From Volvariella volvacea V23 (taxonomy: Eukaryota; Basidiomycota; Agaricomycetes; Agaricales; Pluteaceae), in contig KB722743.1 in the NCBI GenBank assembly GCA_000349905.1, positions 674,489-737,449 of the forward strand: a DNA stretch of 62,961 bases. The letters run 5' to 3'. The notes beneath the pieces were generated by a model. The model ran no database searches. It had not been told where the DNA came from and saw only the letters and a program-made list of their open reading frames with translations. The position numbers and the translations under genes are program-made. Below, piece by piece: positions 36,856-52,336 of the stretch (positions are counted from its first letter, which is position 1; each line of letters begins with the position of its first letter).

Positions 36856-38696
36856 ATGGAGGACGAAACGCTGGCTACGGGCATACCCAACCTCGCCCCT
36901 CCTTTACGGAATACCGCGACTCCCCGGGACCGCGAGCCAGACGACCTCACCAAGCTGCGTGTTTGGCAGGAGAAGCGCGTTGAACGGAAACTAAGGGGGG
37001 AGTACGAGTCGGCAATTCTCAGACTGTCTGAACTCGTGCGTCACCTGTCCACCAGTGTGTAGTCACTGCTTGACCTGTAGTAGATCCATGACAACCACGA
37101 GACTCCAATGAAGGTATCGTGTGTACGAGTTGAAGGCGCAAAGAATACACGCAAGTCCTTCCTCGCCTTCTTGATCAATCCAATACTTTCCCAACACAAC
37201 TCTACCGACGGCAACTTGGAGGGTGTTCTGCGTACTGTCAAACATATCTCACATGTTCTTCAGGAAACAGACGTGTTCAAATTTCTGGACGCCAAAATTG
37301 AACGCTCCCGTGATGCATTGGCAGATCCCAATGACGTTGATATCGTCATTCGTGCGCGCGAAAAGGGGAGGCTATACTTGAACAGTTCGACAGAGCTGGG
37401 AAACAATGAAGGAAACGCTGTACGTCCTTGTTTTAATCCCGTTTGTCAATCGTTCAACGCGGGATTTTTAGAGTGCTACTGCTAGAGTTCGCAACGCTTT
37501 TGGTGGCGCGGAGTTATTTGAAGCCAACCTCTCCTTCGGAACAAAAACAAAGCGGTCGTTCCGCGCGGCCCTGTCGGCGCCAGTGACCTCTAATCTCAAG
37601 ACGGCAGGGGAGCTTTCCGTGTATGGACTGGAACGCGACAACACCAGCTTTGCCAGCTCCATGGAAGGCTTGCGTGGCTTCAAGGCACTTGTTAGGGTGA
37701 GCTAGGTCAGCCACAGTTCAACGACCCAAAACCGAAGCGTTTATCTCTTCTATCCAGACAGGTGCAGTTCACTGTGGTATGCACGAACTAGCCTATGAAG
37801 CTGTCCTAAGGTACATTAAAGACCTCACTCCCACCGCCTCTATCAGGTATGTCGCCCTTCCGTTTGATTTCTGTTGGTTGATAATCTCCCCAAGTATGCG
37901 CGAAGCAGCAGGACAGTCTCTGAAGACATCGATATCACACACATTCACCCTGGACACGCGCAACGACAAGATATCTGCTACTAAGGGGTATTATCTGAAA
38001 GCCTTCCATGAATTTGCGGGGCTGGGAGGGGATGCTTCATTTTACAAGGTTGATCTGGAGAGTCAAATTTCCAGACCACTGGGTCATGGCGTCGTGAGTC
38101 CATATCAACCCTTGGATCTTGAGCTGGACTGAACCCCTCCCCCAGTCAATATCGTTCGCAGCTCGTTCCGGCTTGCTGTGGGGTTTGCATAAGGAGACTT
38201 TGTTTTCCGATCGTTTCCAACTGGGAGGCCCAACATCCATTCGTGCCTTTCGCGCGAATGGTCTCGGACCACATGACGAAGGTATGCGGACTTTCGATGC
38301 TGAGATCGCTCACTCGCTCACGCCCAACAGCCGATGCGATTGGTGGGGACATACATTGGTCGGCTGGTGTGAGTCTCATCTCAAATATCCCAAAACGAGA
38401 TCACTGGCCCATCAAACTACATGGCTGGCTTAATGCTGGGAGATTGGACGCAGTTGACAAAAGTAAGTTTGATGCGACTTCTATGTCCATTTATTCACCA
38501 ATGATTTCCAGATAAACCGCTTGTGAGCACCGTACAGGAAACACTCACCAAACCCTCTATCTCAGCTGGGGTTGGCCTGCTGTATCGTTTTGATCCTATC
38601 AGGATGGAGGTCAACTTTGGTGTACCTCTAATAGCAAGCAAAAGTGATTCCCTGAGGAGGGGAATACAAGTTGGTATAGGTTTAGAGTTCCTCTAG
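36856..38696 (+). CDS. SAM50: SAM50 outer-membrane beta-barrel assembly protein
   Basis: Eight exons (36856-37035, 37084-37419, 37472-37696, 37758-37846, 37895-38093, 38146-38281, 38331-38462, 38512-38696) give 493 residues. The N-terminal part has one POTRA domain (VSCVRVEGAKNTRKSFLAFL and IERSRDA). It is followed by a 16-strand Omp85 barrel beginning ATARVRNAFGGAELFEANLS. The family signature RFQLGGPTSIRAFR is at about residue 355, and the barrel ends in GIQVGIGLEFL. SAM50 inserts beta-barrel proteins such as porin and TOM40 into the mitochondrial outer membrane. Length matches yeast Sam50 (484). The gene is head-to-head with the MATE gene. Confidence 0.94.
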
Positions 38697-38933
38697 AGGT
38701 CTCCGAAGAACCGATAGGCGTCTAAAATATGTTAATTATGCCTGGCGATGCTATCTTTCGGTAGAGGTACTTATTAATGACGTATACCCATCTCTTCAAA
38801 GTGCGCAATCATTCTGCGCTTGCATCGGTGGTCTAAGATAATACAGAGTACAGTGTGAAGGCTTTTTCTTGCTGTCAAATTACCTTGTGCAACTAGACCC
38901 TCCGTATTCAGTGTCTCTGTTGGTTAAGGAGAC

Positions 38934-40571
38934 CTATGCGAGTCGTGCTTTCAAGGCATCGATAATGCGTTGATATCGTTCCTCAATTAGCAGAATGTCG
39001 TTCTCTGTATTCGAATCGGGCATTGTGCCGGATGGGACATCAAGCTGGTTTTGGGATGTGAATGGTATTGACCCTTCAGGCAAAGCGTAGTCTTACTGTG
39101 AAGGAAGGTGCGTAATCGAGGATGGCCCAGTGTTCTGGTATCGATGTATCCAAATCACATGGATTGCAGAGCTGCGAAATAATTAGAGAATAAGAAAGTA
39201 GCACAGGGAAGTCTTACGGCTATAGATGTCAGGTACGCCCAACCTCGCGCTGCATTGGACGAGTTATAGCCGCCTACAGGCGAGTGAAATTTCGTATCAC
39301 CGTTCGTCGAAATAAAATCATGACATACCTCCTCCCAAAAGCAACTTGCGACCAGGCCATTTATTGATTATGCGACCAACACACCACCCCAAAGAACCCT
39401 CTTCCGGGCCCAATGACCAGTTGAACGTTCCGCAAGGGTCTCCAGATAAGCCGTCTAAGCCGCATTGTACTACGATGCAATCGGGCTCAAACGCGTCTCT
39501 GATTGACTCTACTACACTCCAGATACGCTTGTAGGTTTTGCTGGAAGCTCCTTGACGAAGCGGAATGGACAGGGTGAAGGGATCAAAATCCAAAGATTCT
39601 GGATCTGGGAGTGAGGCTAGAGGCGAAGCTGGAAAGAATCCCGGTGCTGCATGGTGAATGCTCAGTGTCTAAAGGAACATACTTGGCTGATTAGTTGTTA
39701 TGGATTCGCTCTGCGATAAGGGGAGAATGGCACCAGTATCTGGGGATTTAGTTGAGATGAAATGCGGCAGAATGCTTGGGAGACGGCATCAGAGAAATGC
39801 AAGTCGAGATCTAGATACATAATATGAGACTTGGTGTGGGACGTGACTGAGGGGGGGAGAGACCGCTTGAGGGTCATGAGAGCTAGGATGCAATCTGCTA
39901 CGTAGCAGAAGCCTGATGCATGGGACTTGTGAGCATGGTGTCTGAAGATGATAACGCGTTTAAAGACGCGATAGTGCAGCGACTTGGAGGTTAATTACCG
40001 CACCTGCCACCGTCCCAGCATACAGCTACATCTGCTATGCCACGGCAAAGGGCTTCTACCGCGGTGAGTGTGGCCCCTGCAACGAGTTCAACATAGCTAG
40101 GAAGGCCAGGAAAAGGGGGGCAATCCTAAAGCATCATGAATAGTCACAGACAGTTGGCTTCCGCACAACCTACATCCTCAAGCCCAAATTCGACATCTGA
40201 CTGTTCCCCATGTGCGTGTTTCTGGACCTCGATTCGGCTCGCATGTGTACGGGAAGCATTCTCAGGATCAAGGATGTAATCCATATATTCCCGGCTGTGA
40301 TAGGATATAAGTTCCCGATAGGTAGCCTTGCGAGGAGTTATGACTTGAATTCGGCGTGATGAGGAATAGTTTGGTGAAAGCAATCCCAAGGAATTGATCA
40401 AAGAATGGACCATAATTGACCGGTTTTTATTTGAAGGAAGAAGTGATGAGAACTGAGTGGGAGAGAGATATTGCTTACAGTCAAGCGGGATGAAACGCAG
40501 TGAATTACCTTGACCAGTTCTTGGGACACGATGTAGGCTAGTACCGCCTTTTCATCTTGCGTTGTGCTCAT
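38934..40571 (-). CDS. Class I histone deacetylase
   Basis: Exons run from MSTTQDEKAVLAYIVSQELVK at 40571 to a final exon ending ERYQRIIDALKARLA at 38934. Catalytic features are visible: the histidine pair in GGRHHAHKSHASGFCYVAD (joined across an intron), the zinc-binding YLDLDLHFSDAV, the third ligand in VVQCGLDGLSGDP, and the glycine loop GGGGYNSSNAAR with the active-site Tyr, also made across an intron. The layout resembles the HDAC8/Hos1 branch more than RPD3 (the loop after HH is AHKSHASG, not the usual KKSEASG). It removes acetyl groups from lysines in the nucleus or cytosol. The length of about 400 residues is normal. The insert SIHHAAPGFFPA replaces the usual VSFHK-type strand. Confidence 0.9.
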
Positions 40572-40753
40572 CGTTTGTGATGGCACTACCGCAAAAGACA
40601 CAAATAAAGTGTGTCACCACTCAAGCTACTCACCCTTGTTTGCATTGTGTATTCAAATGGTGCACGCCACTAATAACTTATTTCCAAGATTCACAGCAGA
40701 TATAACTACACTCCCTACTATACGATGTGTTACTTTCAAGCTACTGTTTGGCT

Positions 40754-42096
40754 TTATTCTTGAAGGTAACTGCGAATAAGATCCTTGGTTTTCTTCTCGA
40801 AATCAGAGAAGATAGAGAGCGCTTCGGACAGTTTCCTCTGCACCTCAGGCTGCTCTTCAATAGCTTTCTCCAGTAAGACTGCATTGTGAGCGAGGAGGTC
40901 TGACGCTGAAGGGTTAGGATTGGTCAATTTATGCCGCAATGTCTGGTGCCAATTGTCATGAAACTTACCAATGAGCTCCTCGTATGGTTGCAAATCGGGA
41001 AGTGGAGGGCGGGTATATGTTTCCCCAGGACGTTCCGGCTCTACGCTCATTTTCTCGAGTATACCAGGTGGAATTGTTATCCTGTGTGGTCGCAATGTGG
41101 CAATGCCAATGACCTGTGACGCAATTAAGGATGCACTCGGATAATTTGGGAGGTATTCCTTACCTCTTCGACATTCACAACACTGAGGTTATTGCGATAC
41201 TAAGTTCTTTAGGTAACATAAGTTCACGACGAACGTACCTAGCCGGCATTACTTGTGTTGTTGAGTTGATTCTCTCATAAATAGCAATAATGGCACGAAT
41301 GACAGCAGCCATAGGGTGATCCTGGGCAAAATGATCATACTCTTTCCAGAGCCCAGACTCAAAATGCGCCCGTAGCTCTATTCGCGAATACCTCGTTCTT
41401 AGTCGGCTGGAATTTTCGCCATTACAAGAGCTCACCAGTGAGATAAGGGGAGATACAGATGCAACGCGCCTGGGAGGCGGCCAGAGCTTGTGCAACGGAG
41501 AATAGGGCGGTCCCTAGTGTCTGGATGCCGAGACCTGTAAGCTCTGAACTTGCCAAGGCACCTTGAGGTGTCATTGGAATTTTAATACAGACGCGCTCTC
41601 TGCGAGAAGGGGTGAGCCATTGAATGATTATTTTAGCGGAGCGTCAACTTAGGTATGCCCTGTAATTCAAAAAGCTCAACAAGACGTTTTGCATGTGCAA
41701 CGGTTGCTTGGGTATTAGTCGCGAGATCGGGTGATGATTGTACAAGGACATTTCCCGTGAGGTATGGGTAAATCCTCTTGGCCAGCAAGACTGTCTGCAG
41801 GGCACTATGAGTTTTGAGCCGATATAACAGCCGAAAGCACAGACCAGCCTATCATGTATATCCGTGACAAGGGCATCATCTAAGGTTGCATTAGGACTAG
41901 CAGCTTTTGCCGCTGAGATTGCCTCTTGTAGAGGCTCTTTTCCATCCGGTGTGATTGCCTGGAAATGTACGATAGCTTGGTTAGAGGTCATATATTGGAA
42001 TTTCTCTGTTGCTGTCGTAAAGCGGGAGACAACATTGGGATCCATACTATCGACATCCACGGACAGTATACGGTGAAATTGAGAGAGGAGGCTCAT
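40754..42096 (-). CDS. Transaldolase family protein
   Basis: Six exons (42096-41845, 41794-41649, 41599-41436, 41377-41239, 41182-41164, 41113-40754) give 359 residues; exon 5 is only 19 nt. Family marks are SVDVDSMDP at the start, MTSNQAIV (the position of DATTNPSL in classic transaldolases), LATNTQATVAHAKRL, the likely Schiff-base lysine strand RVCIKIPMTPQGALAS, and SPYLTG. It should transfer dihydroxyacetone units between sugar phosphates in the pentose phosphate pathway, in the cytosol. It is divergent from TAL1, so activity on another substrate is possible. It lies downstream of SIN1/AVO1 and upstream of the HDAC gene, all on the reverse strand. Confidence 0.82.
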
Positions 42097-42431
42097 GACT
42101 GCTGGGACTGCTAATGATAATGGGGAGCAAAGTGAACAGATAAAGCTGCTCTACAGTTCGCTGGTACATATATCAAGATCCATCCGCAACCGATACGGCC
42201 GATGTGATAGATTTTTTATCACTAGCAATATGATTAGTCCGGGCCCCGCCAATTTGGTCTTGGCACTAATTAAGGACTACACTTATCAGCAAAGAATTGC
42301 ATGCAGTGTCAGCATGCCTATCTCAATGGTCCACACAAAGCCAATATATCAGGCTCTGCCCAGGTATTCCACAGATATTATACAAAATCGGGTTCGTCAA
42401 CGTACAGCAAATCGAGAACTGGCTACCCACT

Positions 42432-44643
42432 TCACAATCCCGGAGCAACATTTTTGCGCGGTTTATGCACAGTTCCGCTTCGCTCTACCGCATTCTTCAT
42501 GGCTTTCACGCTCGACACGATCTCTGCTGCATGCTTCGCAGACTCTGCCTCAAAATCATATCGTTTGCTCCCTCCAGCGCCTTTGTTAATAATAACCTTG
42601 AAGTAGGCGGAATTCTTGGATGACTGGGAGCAGTCTACAATGCGGACATGGTACGATGACGTTTTCCCATGGTCAAAGACTACCCTGGCCTTAGTTGCTG
42701 AGGGCATTATGTGCATATACACGCCATCTAATGCCAACGTCCGCTCTTGCCTAGTGACCAGCATAGGAAGTTTGCGGTATATAGTAAATTCCTGTTTCGG
42801 CTTTGGTGTTATATGGATACCAATGAGGAATTTACTCGACTTACTTTGTAAGCTGACGCATAATCCAGCGTGGATGGCACAGCGGAAGGAAGAGGTGGAG
42901 GCTCTACGATAGGTTCAAAAACGGATGCTGGATATAAATTAGAACATTAGATAGTCGCCACCGCATAGACACATACCATTCGGATCTGTCGTCTTGCCTG
43001 TGACCTTAGTGATATCAATCCCCATCCCAGCCAAAGAAGTCTTCTTGACAAGCAGTAGTTCACGCTTTCCCTGTAAACTGGCGACTGTCCTATCAAGGGG
43101 GATCAATAACTTTGCGTCAGCATCGGATATGAGTAAAACATAGTCGTTTGGGTCTGATATTTTCCGCCTGCGACAGACCATCTCCAGAGCTTCCTGCATA
43201 TACATGCCAGCAGAGCTGTCATCTTTATTACTAATGAACAAGTAGACCAGAGAAAAGGCCATACACGGGGATAGTTGTCGAGACATGAACTTCATCCTTG
43301 GAATCTCCGACTCGAATTCTCAAGAATATTTGGGGGCCATGACTAGACGATGGCCCAAGGGATGTAGACAAAGGCAGAGAAGTCGATGTTGCACCAAATA
43401 TTGAGCTACCGCCACCTGTGGTTACAGATGGAGCTAAATTCGAACTCGGTGGTGGGAGACCGGTTGGCTTTTTCAGTGTCGTTCGAGAAGGACGACGCAC
43501 AATCTTGCTTTCAAGCACCTGGTTGCGCTGTACTGGAGAGAAATGAAGCAGTCTGTCAAGCATATATCGGTTTCGCAATTCACCTTGCGTTGGATTTGCC
43601 TCAAGTATGGCATAGGCATCACTTGGGAAGCCAGTAATCTTAGCCAAACGGTCGGGAGCTGTATGTAGCGTGAATAGAGGGACAAATAAGACGGTAATAG
43701 GAACTCACGAGGAAAGTCATCGTCAACTTCGCCATCATCTTCCGCTAACCTGAGTATCCATCCTACAGCTGACAACTTGATCTGCCACTGGGGGTCATCT
43801 TCCCCGGATATACCCTCGTTTAGCTTAGGTAGCCATCCCTCTTCCCAATATGACCACAAAGCGTAGCCTATGACTTCTTCCACCATTGCATCCTTGCGGA
43901 CGTTAAGCTCCATTGGCTCACCAGCTGGGTGTTTCGCATGAGGAAAGTACACGCGTACGTTTGTCGAGGCACCTTCACTTCGACCCGAAATTGCTGCATA
44001 GAATTCCGAGAATGGATTGGAAGAACTACCGGAGGATGCCAGCATTGCAGAAAGCGCAGATTTTTGAGGCCTAATGGGGAGGACTGCCTTGCGCTGGAAG
44101 TCAAGCTCTGGGGGTGGCATGGTTACTGTCACTGCGGGTGGTGGCGGGCGTTTCTCGGGATTGGGGGGCGGTTCTTGGATTGCCTCTGTCTCGGGCTTCG
44201 CACTTGGTGCTGGAGTCAGAGGTGATGAATCGTCCACTGGCCGTGCGGTACCCGAGAATCGTTTGGAATCAGATACTGCCTTTCCGTTCACCCGAATGCC
44301 AATACCGCCCCTCCTTCCGCCTGTGATGGTCTGTGTGTACTTGAGTTTGGCACGCGGAAATCCTGTCGGTCTCTCGCCGTCATCATCACTGAGAGGGGGA
44401 CTACTTGGCATAGCTAACTCGGGCCATCGCTCAACGTCGGTGAGGGAAGCGGCATGGATGTAGGGATTGGTCTGATAATAGGGGTCTAAGGCGAGGATAC
44501 GGGGTCCATATGGATCATCAACGTCTCGCAGATAGTTCAGTCGAATGGAGTGTATTAAAAAACTGAATCAAGGCCAAACGTCAGCATGGGGGTACTGGCC
44601 AGGAGGAAGAGGTAGCGTACTTGGTGTCGCTGATGAGCGACAT
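42432..44643 (-). CDS. AVO1: TORC2 subunit SIN1/AVO1
   Basis: The start MSLISDTNFLIHSIRLNYLR, made across the first intron, is the conserved SIN1 N-terminus. A disordered Pro/Ser region follows, then the CRIM domain (VRVYFPHAKHPAGEPMELNV and GYALWSYWEEGWLP). Next come the Ras-binding-like domain (YMQEALEMVCRRRKISDPND) and a C-terminal PH domain (LPMLVTRQERTLALDGVYMH) ending RKNVAPGL. The CRIM domain recruits AGC kinases to TORC2 and the PH domain binds membrane lipids. The order of domains is complete. The gene is head-to-head with NCL1, with 106 bp between start codons. Confidence 0.92.
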
Positions 44644-44749
44644 GGTGAGCTGAGAGTATGCTATTTGCACCTATTTACGTGCTCTGGTGATTTTGATTGC
44701 AGTACATACTTCTGCTGGTACTGTTGTACACACACCAGGCAGACACAGC
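44644..44749. promoter_or_regulatory. Divergent promoter, SIN1/NCL1
   Basis: 106 bp separate the two start codons. If the first NCL1 exon is called correctly, both genes share this stretch as promoter and 5' leader. Confidence 0.5.
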
Positions 44750-47637
<2,888 letters not shown>

Positions 47638-47759
47638 TGTAAAATAAGGATAGTGCCAAGGGGGGTCAAAACAATCGTATTCCATAGACAGCAATGCGAC
47701 AGGTGCAAATTAAAACACGATATCATAGATAGAAAGCACGAGCACTAATATGGTCCAAT

Positions 47760-50700
47760 TCAGAGAGTCTCAAGGATATGTTGTAACCACGGGTTACTGG
47801 CAATTTGAGGGTGGAACTGATCAACGCAGGATTTGAGTTCTTGCAATTGGACTTCGGGCGTGATTTCTGCGTCCTCCATAACTACATCTTCACCATCTTG
47901 GCGCCTTAAAGTAGACCACGAGCAGAAGAAATCCTCCATGATCTTGATTCCAGCCTCGATAACTTCCTGGGAGAATTGCTCTTCTGCTTTCTTTTCCTCT
48001 GTTGTCGAAATTTATATTGAATGCAGGGATATAACGATCAGATAACTGACCTGTACCAAAATCTTCGAGCTCTTCTGCCTTCCGCTTGGCTAGCTATCAT
48101 TGTTGTCAGTGTGAAGGCTTAAACGAACTAGATGCAAATCAACTAACCTTCACGACGTTTTCTGGGAAGTTCGCCAACTCCGCGACGTGAATACCGAAAC
48201 TCTGGTCAGATACCCCTGGATCTGTATGAGCAGCGCGTAAAGAGGCAATAAATTGCAGAACAAACCTGGTTCAACCTTGTATAGAAGAGTGATATCGCGG
48301 TCTTGTGTCGCTGAACCGGTCTTGGTGACATGTGCAACCACATGCAAATTAGTGACATGAGTGACTTGTTGATCGAGCGCGGTAAGCTCGTGGAAATGAG
48401 TAGCGAAAAGACAAAACGCCCGAATTTCTGATGCAATATGCCTGGGACCACGATGAGAGCGGTAAAAAAGGCTAGTCGTAAAACTTTCACTTACTCAGAA
48501 ATGGCCCATGCGAGGCCAAATCCGTCATACGTAGACGTTCCTGAACAGATGAGCCCTAGATAGGTGAAGACCATTTCTGACATACCTCTGCCTAGCTCAT
48601 CAATAATAATCAAAGAGTCCTTAGTTGCCGACTGGAACGGAGTGAGCCTTAAATTCGACAGGTAGGAAAACAAAGTCTTACTCTCAATATTGTCGCAGTT
48701 TCTAGCATTTCGGCCATGAAAGTAGAGACTCCTTTGAGCTGACTGTCACCAGCTCCTACTCGACACAAGATCGAATCAAAAACAGGGATCTCGGCATCAG
48801 AGCAAGGTACAAAACACCCAATCTGTGCCATAAGAGCAATCACTCCTGCTTGACGTATGTACGTTGATTTTCCACCCATGTTGGGACCAGCTGGGAAATC
48901 TCAGTGAGGCAATTCAGTTGACTTGGGGTGGATGGATGTCACTCACTAATGATCTGGAATTCACTCTTGCCTAGATGATCGTCAACACTTGCTCCTGATA
49001 GTCATTGTACGTGATGCATACCTTTGATCATTTCGATATCGTTTGGTATGAAGGTAATGTCATCCTGCGCCTCGAGGCAAGGATGTCGCGCATCTCGTAG
49101 GACGAGGTCCCCGGCGCCTGAAATCGGGTTAGATATTACAAGGGTGACGATTAGTAAAAATACCTTTGGCTTTGACCTTGGGTTTCACGTACGGCTCAGT
49201 AGCGTGCAGTGATATATGTGCGAAACTACGAAGAGACGTTGAGCCTCCATCGTGCAAGCAATGACATCTTACGAACCTTATAATGACGTCTAGATGAGCA
49301 ATCACATTGTCTAGGGATTCCAATACTGGCGTGTACGTCGCTAGGGCCAGATCGAGCAGTTAGATCAGTGTGGGGACATGAGGTGTTGATCTTACAAGCA
49401 ATATTGACAACCTCCTTTACCAATCCGCTTTGTGTCCGGATATAACTCTGCGAATACTCCTTGTAATCCTCCGCCAAACTCTTGAGAGTTTTTGTGGTAA
49501 AGAAAACACCGCTTTTTGTAGTGCCCAGATCAATATACTTCTTGGGAAGACCTTTGGCGTCCTGAAAATATGAGACGACGAATTTCTTGAGGAAGAATTG
49601 AATTTTATTTACATTTTTTGTCAGCCGGAAACAATAACCATAAGTCTGGTTGTTTTCGAGATGGAGTTTCTTGTCGAGTTCCATATCCAGGTCTCGCCCG
49701 ACGTTTCTATGTTCTTCATCAAGCCCATCTCTAACCTATATGGAATGAGAGTTTGAGTAAAAAAAAGAACGCTGGAAGAACCGCACATTGGCCAACTTCT
49801 CCGATAATTCTTGGAGGTGTGGATCATAGTCCGGCTTGATAACATAATTATGGTTGTCTAATTCGTCCAAATCGAGTGTTTGTTCCACCATTTCGCTGTA
49901 CTTAGCCAAACTGGCCGCATATTCCTATAGAGTGTAAGTGGCGATACAGGAGGAATTTAGGCGACCGACCTCCAGTGGTGAAACATAGAAATCATTGATC
50001 AGCTCGCTGAACTCTTCCTGTTCCGAGCGTACATTTTTCAATGTATCAAGTGTTCCTGGCAGCTTTTCGAACATCAGTAAGTAGTAAGTGTGATATGATA
50101 GGCTAATTATTCACTTTCAAAACAACTTGGTAGACTCGAACCACATCCTCTAGAGATGCGATTCCTTTGTGGAATCTCTTACTCAGACGGTGGAGGTCAG
50201 GCATATATTTCAGGTACTCATCCTGTCCCAATGCGCATGCCTCAGTGGTAGCCAAGCTGGTCTAAGGGGGCTTTACCTGTAGAGTCCGCCGACTATTAGT
50301 GTCTTCCACGAACACCTCTACAAGGTTCTGTCGTTTCTCTAATACGATAAATTAGAATAAAATCAAAAGCATTGAAGGCGCTGAACATACGTATCTCGTG
50401 TAAATTTACCAGAGGTTGCTTTAGCCAAGTACCCAAGAGACGTGTCCCCTGAGCTGTTTTGCATTTATTCAGGAGACCCAACAGTGTCGTATTTCGCGTA
50501 GTTGTCGCCTAGAAATACTTGAGTACCTTTCTTTCAAAATATTAGGGAGATAACAAACAGCATTTCCGGGTGCTTCAACGAGGTTGAGAGCCCGAAGGGC
50601 ACTCGCATCAAGCTTCATATATTGTGATAAGTCGTGGGTTCGTATAGTGTAAGACTCGTGATTGGAAGGATCAGAGAGGAGCGAAAGGTATGTAATCAAA

Positions 50701-51840
50701 GCTGATAGTGCAGCGGGTGCAAAAGGTAACGACAGTTGAGCTGTAGATAGAACAGCATAAGCACCGGCTCGGAGTGCATACAAAATAAAACTTAACGAAT
50801 AGCGATAGTGGCATCAGCAGTCGCAGTGATAGCTGAGGGTTTAAGAAGCCTGGGAAGGTCATCCACAATGTTTTTATTCGTGAACTCGCCTCCAGGTTCC
50901 GTGTCATTAGGTGGTCAGGGATGCACTTGATGAGAGTAGCATACCTGACTTGCGCTCAGTGATCACGACCCCACATCTGTCTAGTACTGACTTAAGCTTG
51001 TTGAGCTCGATATCACGATCTGTTGTGCCCGAAGCACTTGTGACTGGTATTATGGCCTCCTTTACTGAGAGTTGGATTACAAGGGACTGCGGCGGGTGTT
51101 AGAACAACATCATGCAATTGTATCCTCATACCTCGGTGTTAGAGAAAAGGTCATTGTCCACGAAGTCTGCCACCCCCAGCTCTCTACTGCTCGTGTCGGC
51201 AAAGGCGACACCAACGGTCTTGGCTTTGGCTTGCGAACCGGCACCAGAGATATTCGAGGTACCTATTTTAATGGCCATAACAACTGGAGCGGTCAAAAGG
51301 TCCGAATTCGAAAAGAGGAGGTCCTCCACGGCCTGGAGGTTTCCAGGAGAAGCCTGCAGCCACAGGTATGTAAATAGGAAAGGAGGCATATTCGAAAGCA
51401 TACAGACCTCCTTGTCAAGCCTAAATCTCGCGCATTTCTTTCCTTGTCCGGGCTCGGGCACCCATATTTCAACTCGTAACTGCAGAACGGTCAGTGCTTC
51501 TCGAAGGAGCATCTGGGCAACACTAGTCTTTAGAGAGACACTAGGTAACCCTGAAGCGCGACCACCGGCGCCCAAGTACTTGATTACGGAGTTTGTGTGA
51601 TACGTATGTTGCGCGACAAAGAGAGCGTCAGGTCCATATGCCGCGTAGAAATCTGTACGATGGAACAAACGAAGGGTTCCCGTCTCTGGTGATTTGGGCG
51701 GTAGCTTTGAGAAAAAGGCGATGAAGCCGGGGTCGGTGACCTGATCTGCAAGGGTGTGAGCTGGGCTCTTGTGCGACGTCTAATGACGCACCGGCAGCAT
51801 CTTGCTCTGCGTCGCGCTCCCTTCCATACATTTGGGACAT
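47760..51840 (-). CDS. MSH2: DNA mismatch repair protein MSH2
   Basis: The start [16 protein letters not shown] joins across a GTGCGT..TTGCAG intron to [18 protein letters not shown], the MSH2 domain I start, then [18 protein letters not shown]. The connector, lever and clamp parts follow in many short exons. The ATPase has Walker A ([15 protein letters not shown]), Walker B ([18 protein letters not shown], split by an intron) and the [12 protein letters not shown] switch. The C-terminus ends [14 protein letters not shown]2 pairs with MSH6 or MSH3 to detect mismatches and loops in the nucleus. An ACGCGT box lies just upstream of the start. Confidence 0.95.
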
Positions 51841-51875
51841 GATGGCTTGCCAAGAATAGTGCACGCTGGTCACAG

Positions 51876-51881
51876 ACGCGT
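51876..51881. promoter_or_regulatory. MluI cell-cycle box (ACGCGT) upstream of MSH2
   Basis: The palindrome ACGCGT lies about 36 bp 5' of the MSH2 ATG on the reverse strand. In yeasts this box binds MBF and gives G1/S expression of replication and repair genes. It may sit in the 5' leader, not the promoter. Confidence 0.5.
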
Positions 51882-51884
51882 CTC

Positions 51885-51914
51885 AACACTGTCACGCTGA
51901 ACACTGTCACGCTG
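51885..51914. repeat. Two tandem 15-bp units next to the MCB box
   Basis: AACACTGTCACGCTG is repeated twice exactly, directly beside the ACGCGT box in the MSH2/DUF3433 divergent region (51841-52336), which is otherwise without a gene. Confidence 0.85.
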
Positions 51915-52336
51915 GGACAACCAGGGTCAGGCCGGTACACCGATATTCTCGGTGGGCACCAGCCTTGGCATGCTCCATTGGACGGCGCCCACCAGGTCTG
52001 CTGCAATTGGCACCACAATGAGCGAATTTGATGTCTATCGCTGCTCAAGCCGCCCATCCATATCCAATCTTGCCGAGTGTGAGCACATGCAATATCCGAC
52101 GCCAATAAAGCAAAGTCCTTGCTCCATCTGTTATGTATTCAATCAGTTGTGATGGATGCGTGATACATCACATAAAGCCTCGTTCTGACAGCGATCCTCC
52201 CCAGCCCCACCGCTCAGGTTCCTGAAGAGGGCGCCCAACCGGGTTTCAGGGGAGAAGCCAGGGCAGGTCACTCTATAGCCAGCAAACCAACTCTTTTCTT
52301 CTTCCATACCCTCGACTGCAACAGCCATTGAGCCGG

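Noticed and set aside
16701..40571. SIN3 and the HDAC as a co-located repressor cluster
   Set aside because: They lie about 17 kb apart with many unrelated genes between, and the HDAC looks like the HDAC8/Hos1 branch, not the RPD3 partner of SIN3.
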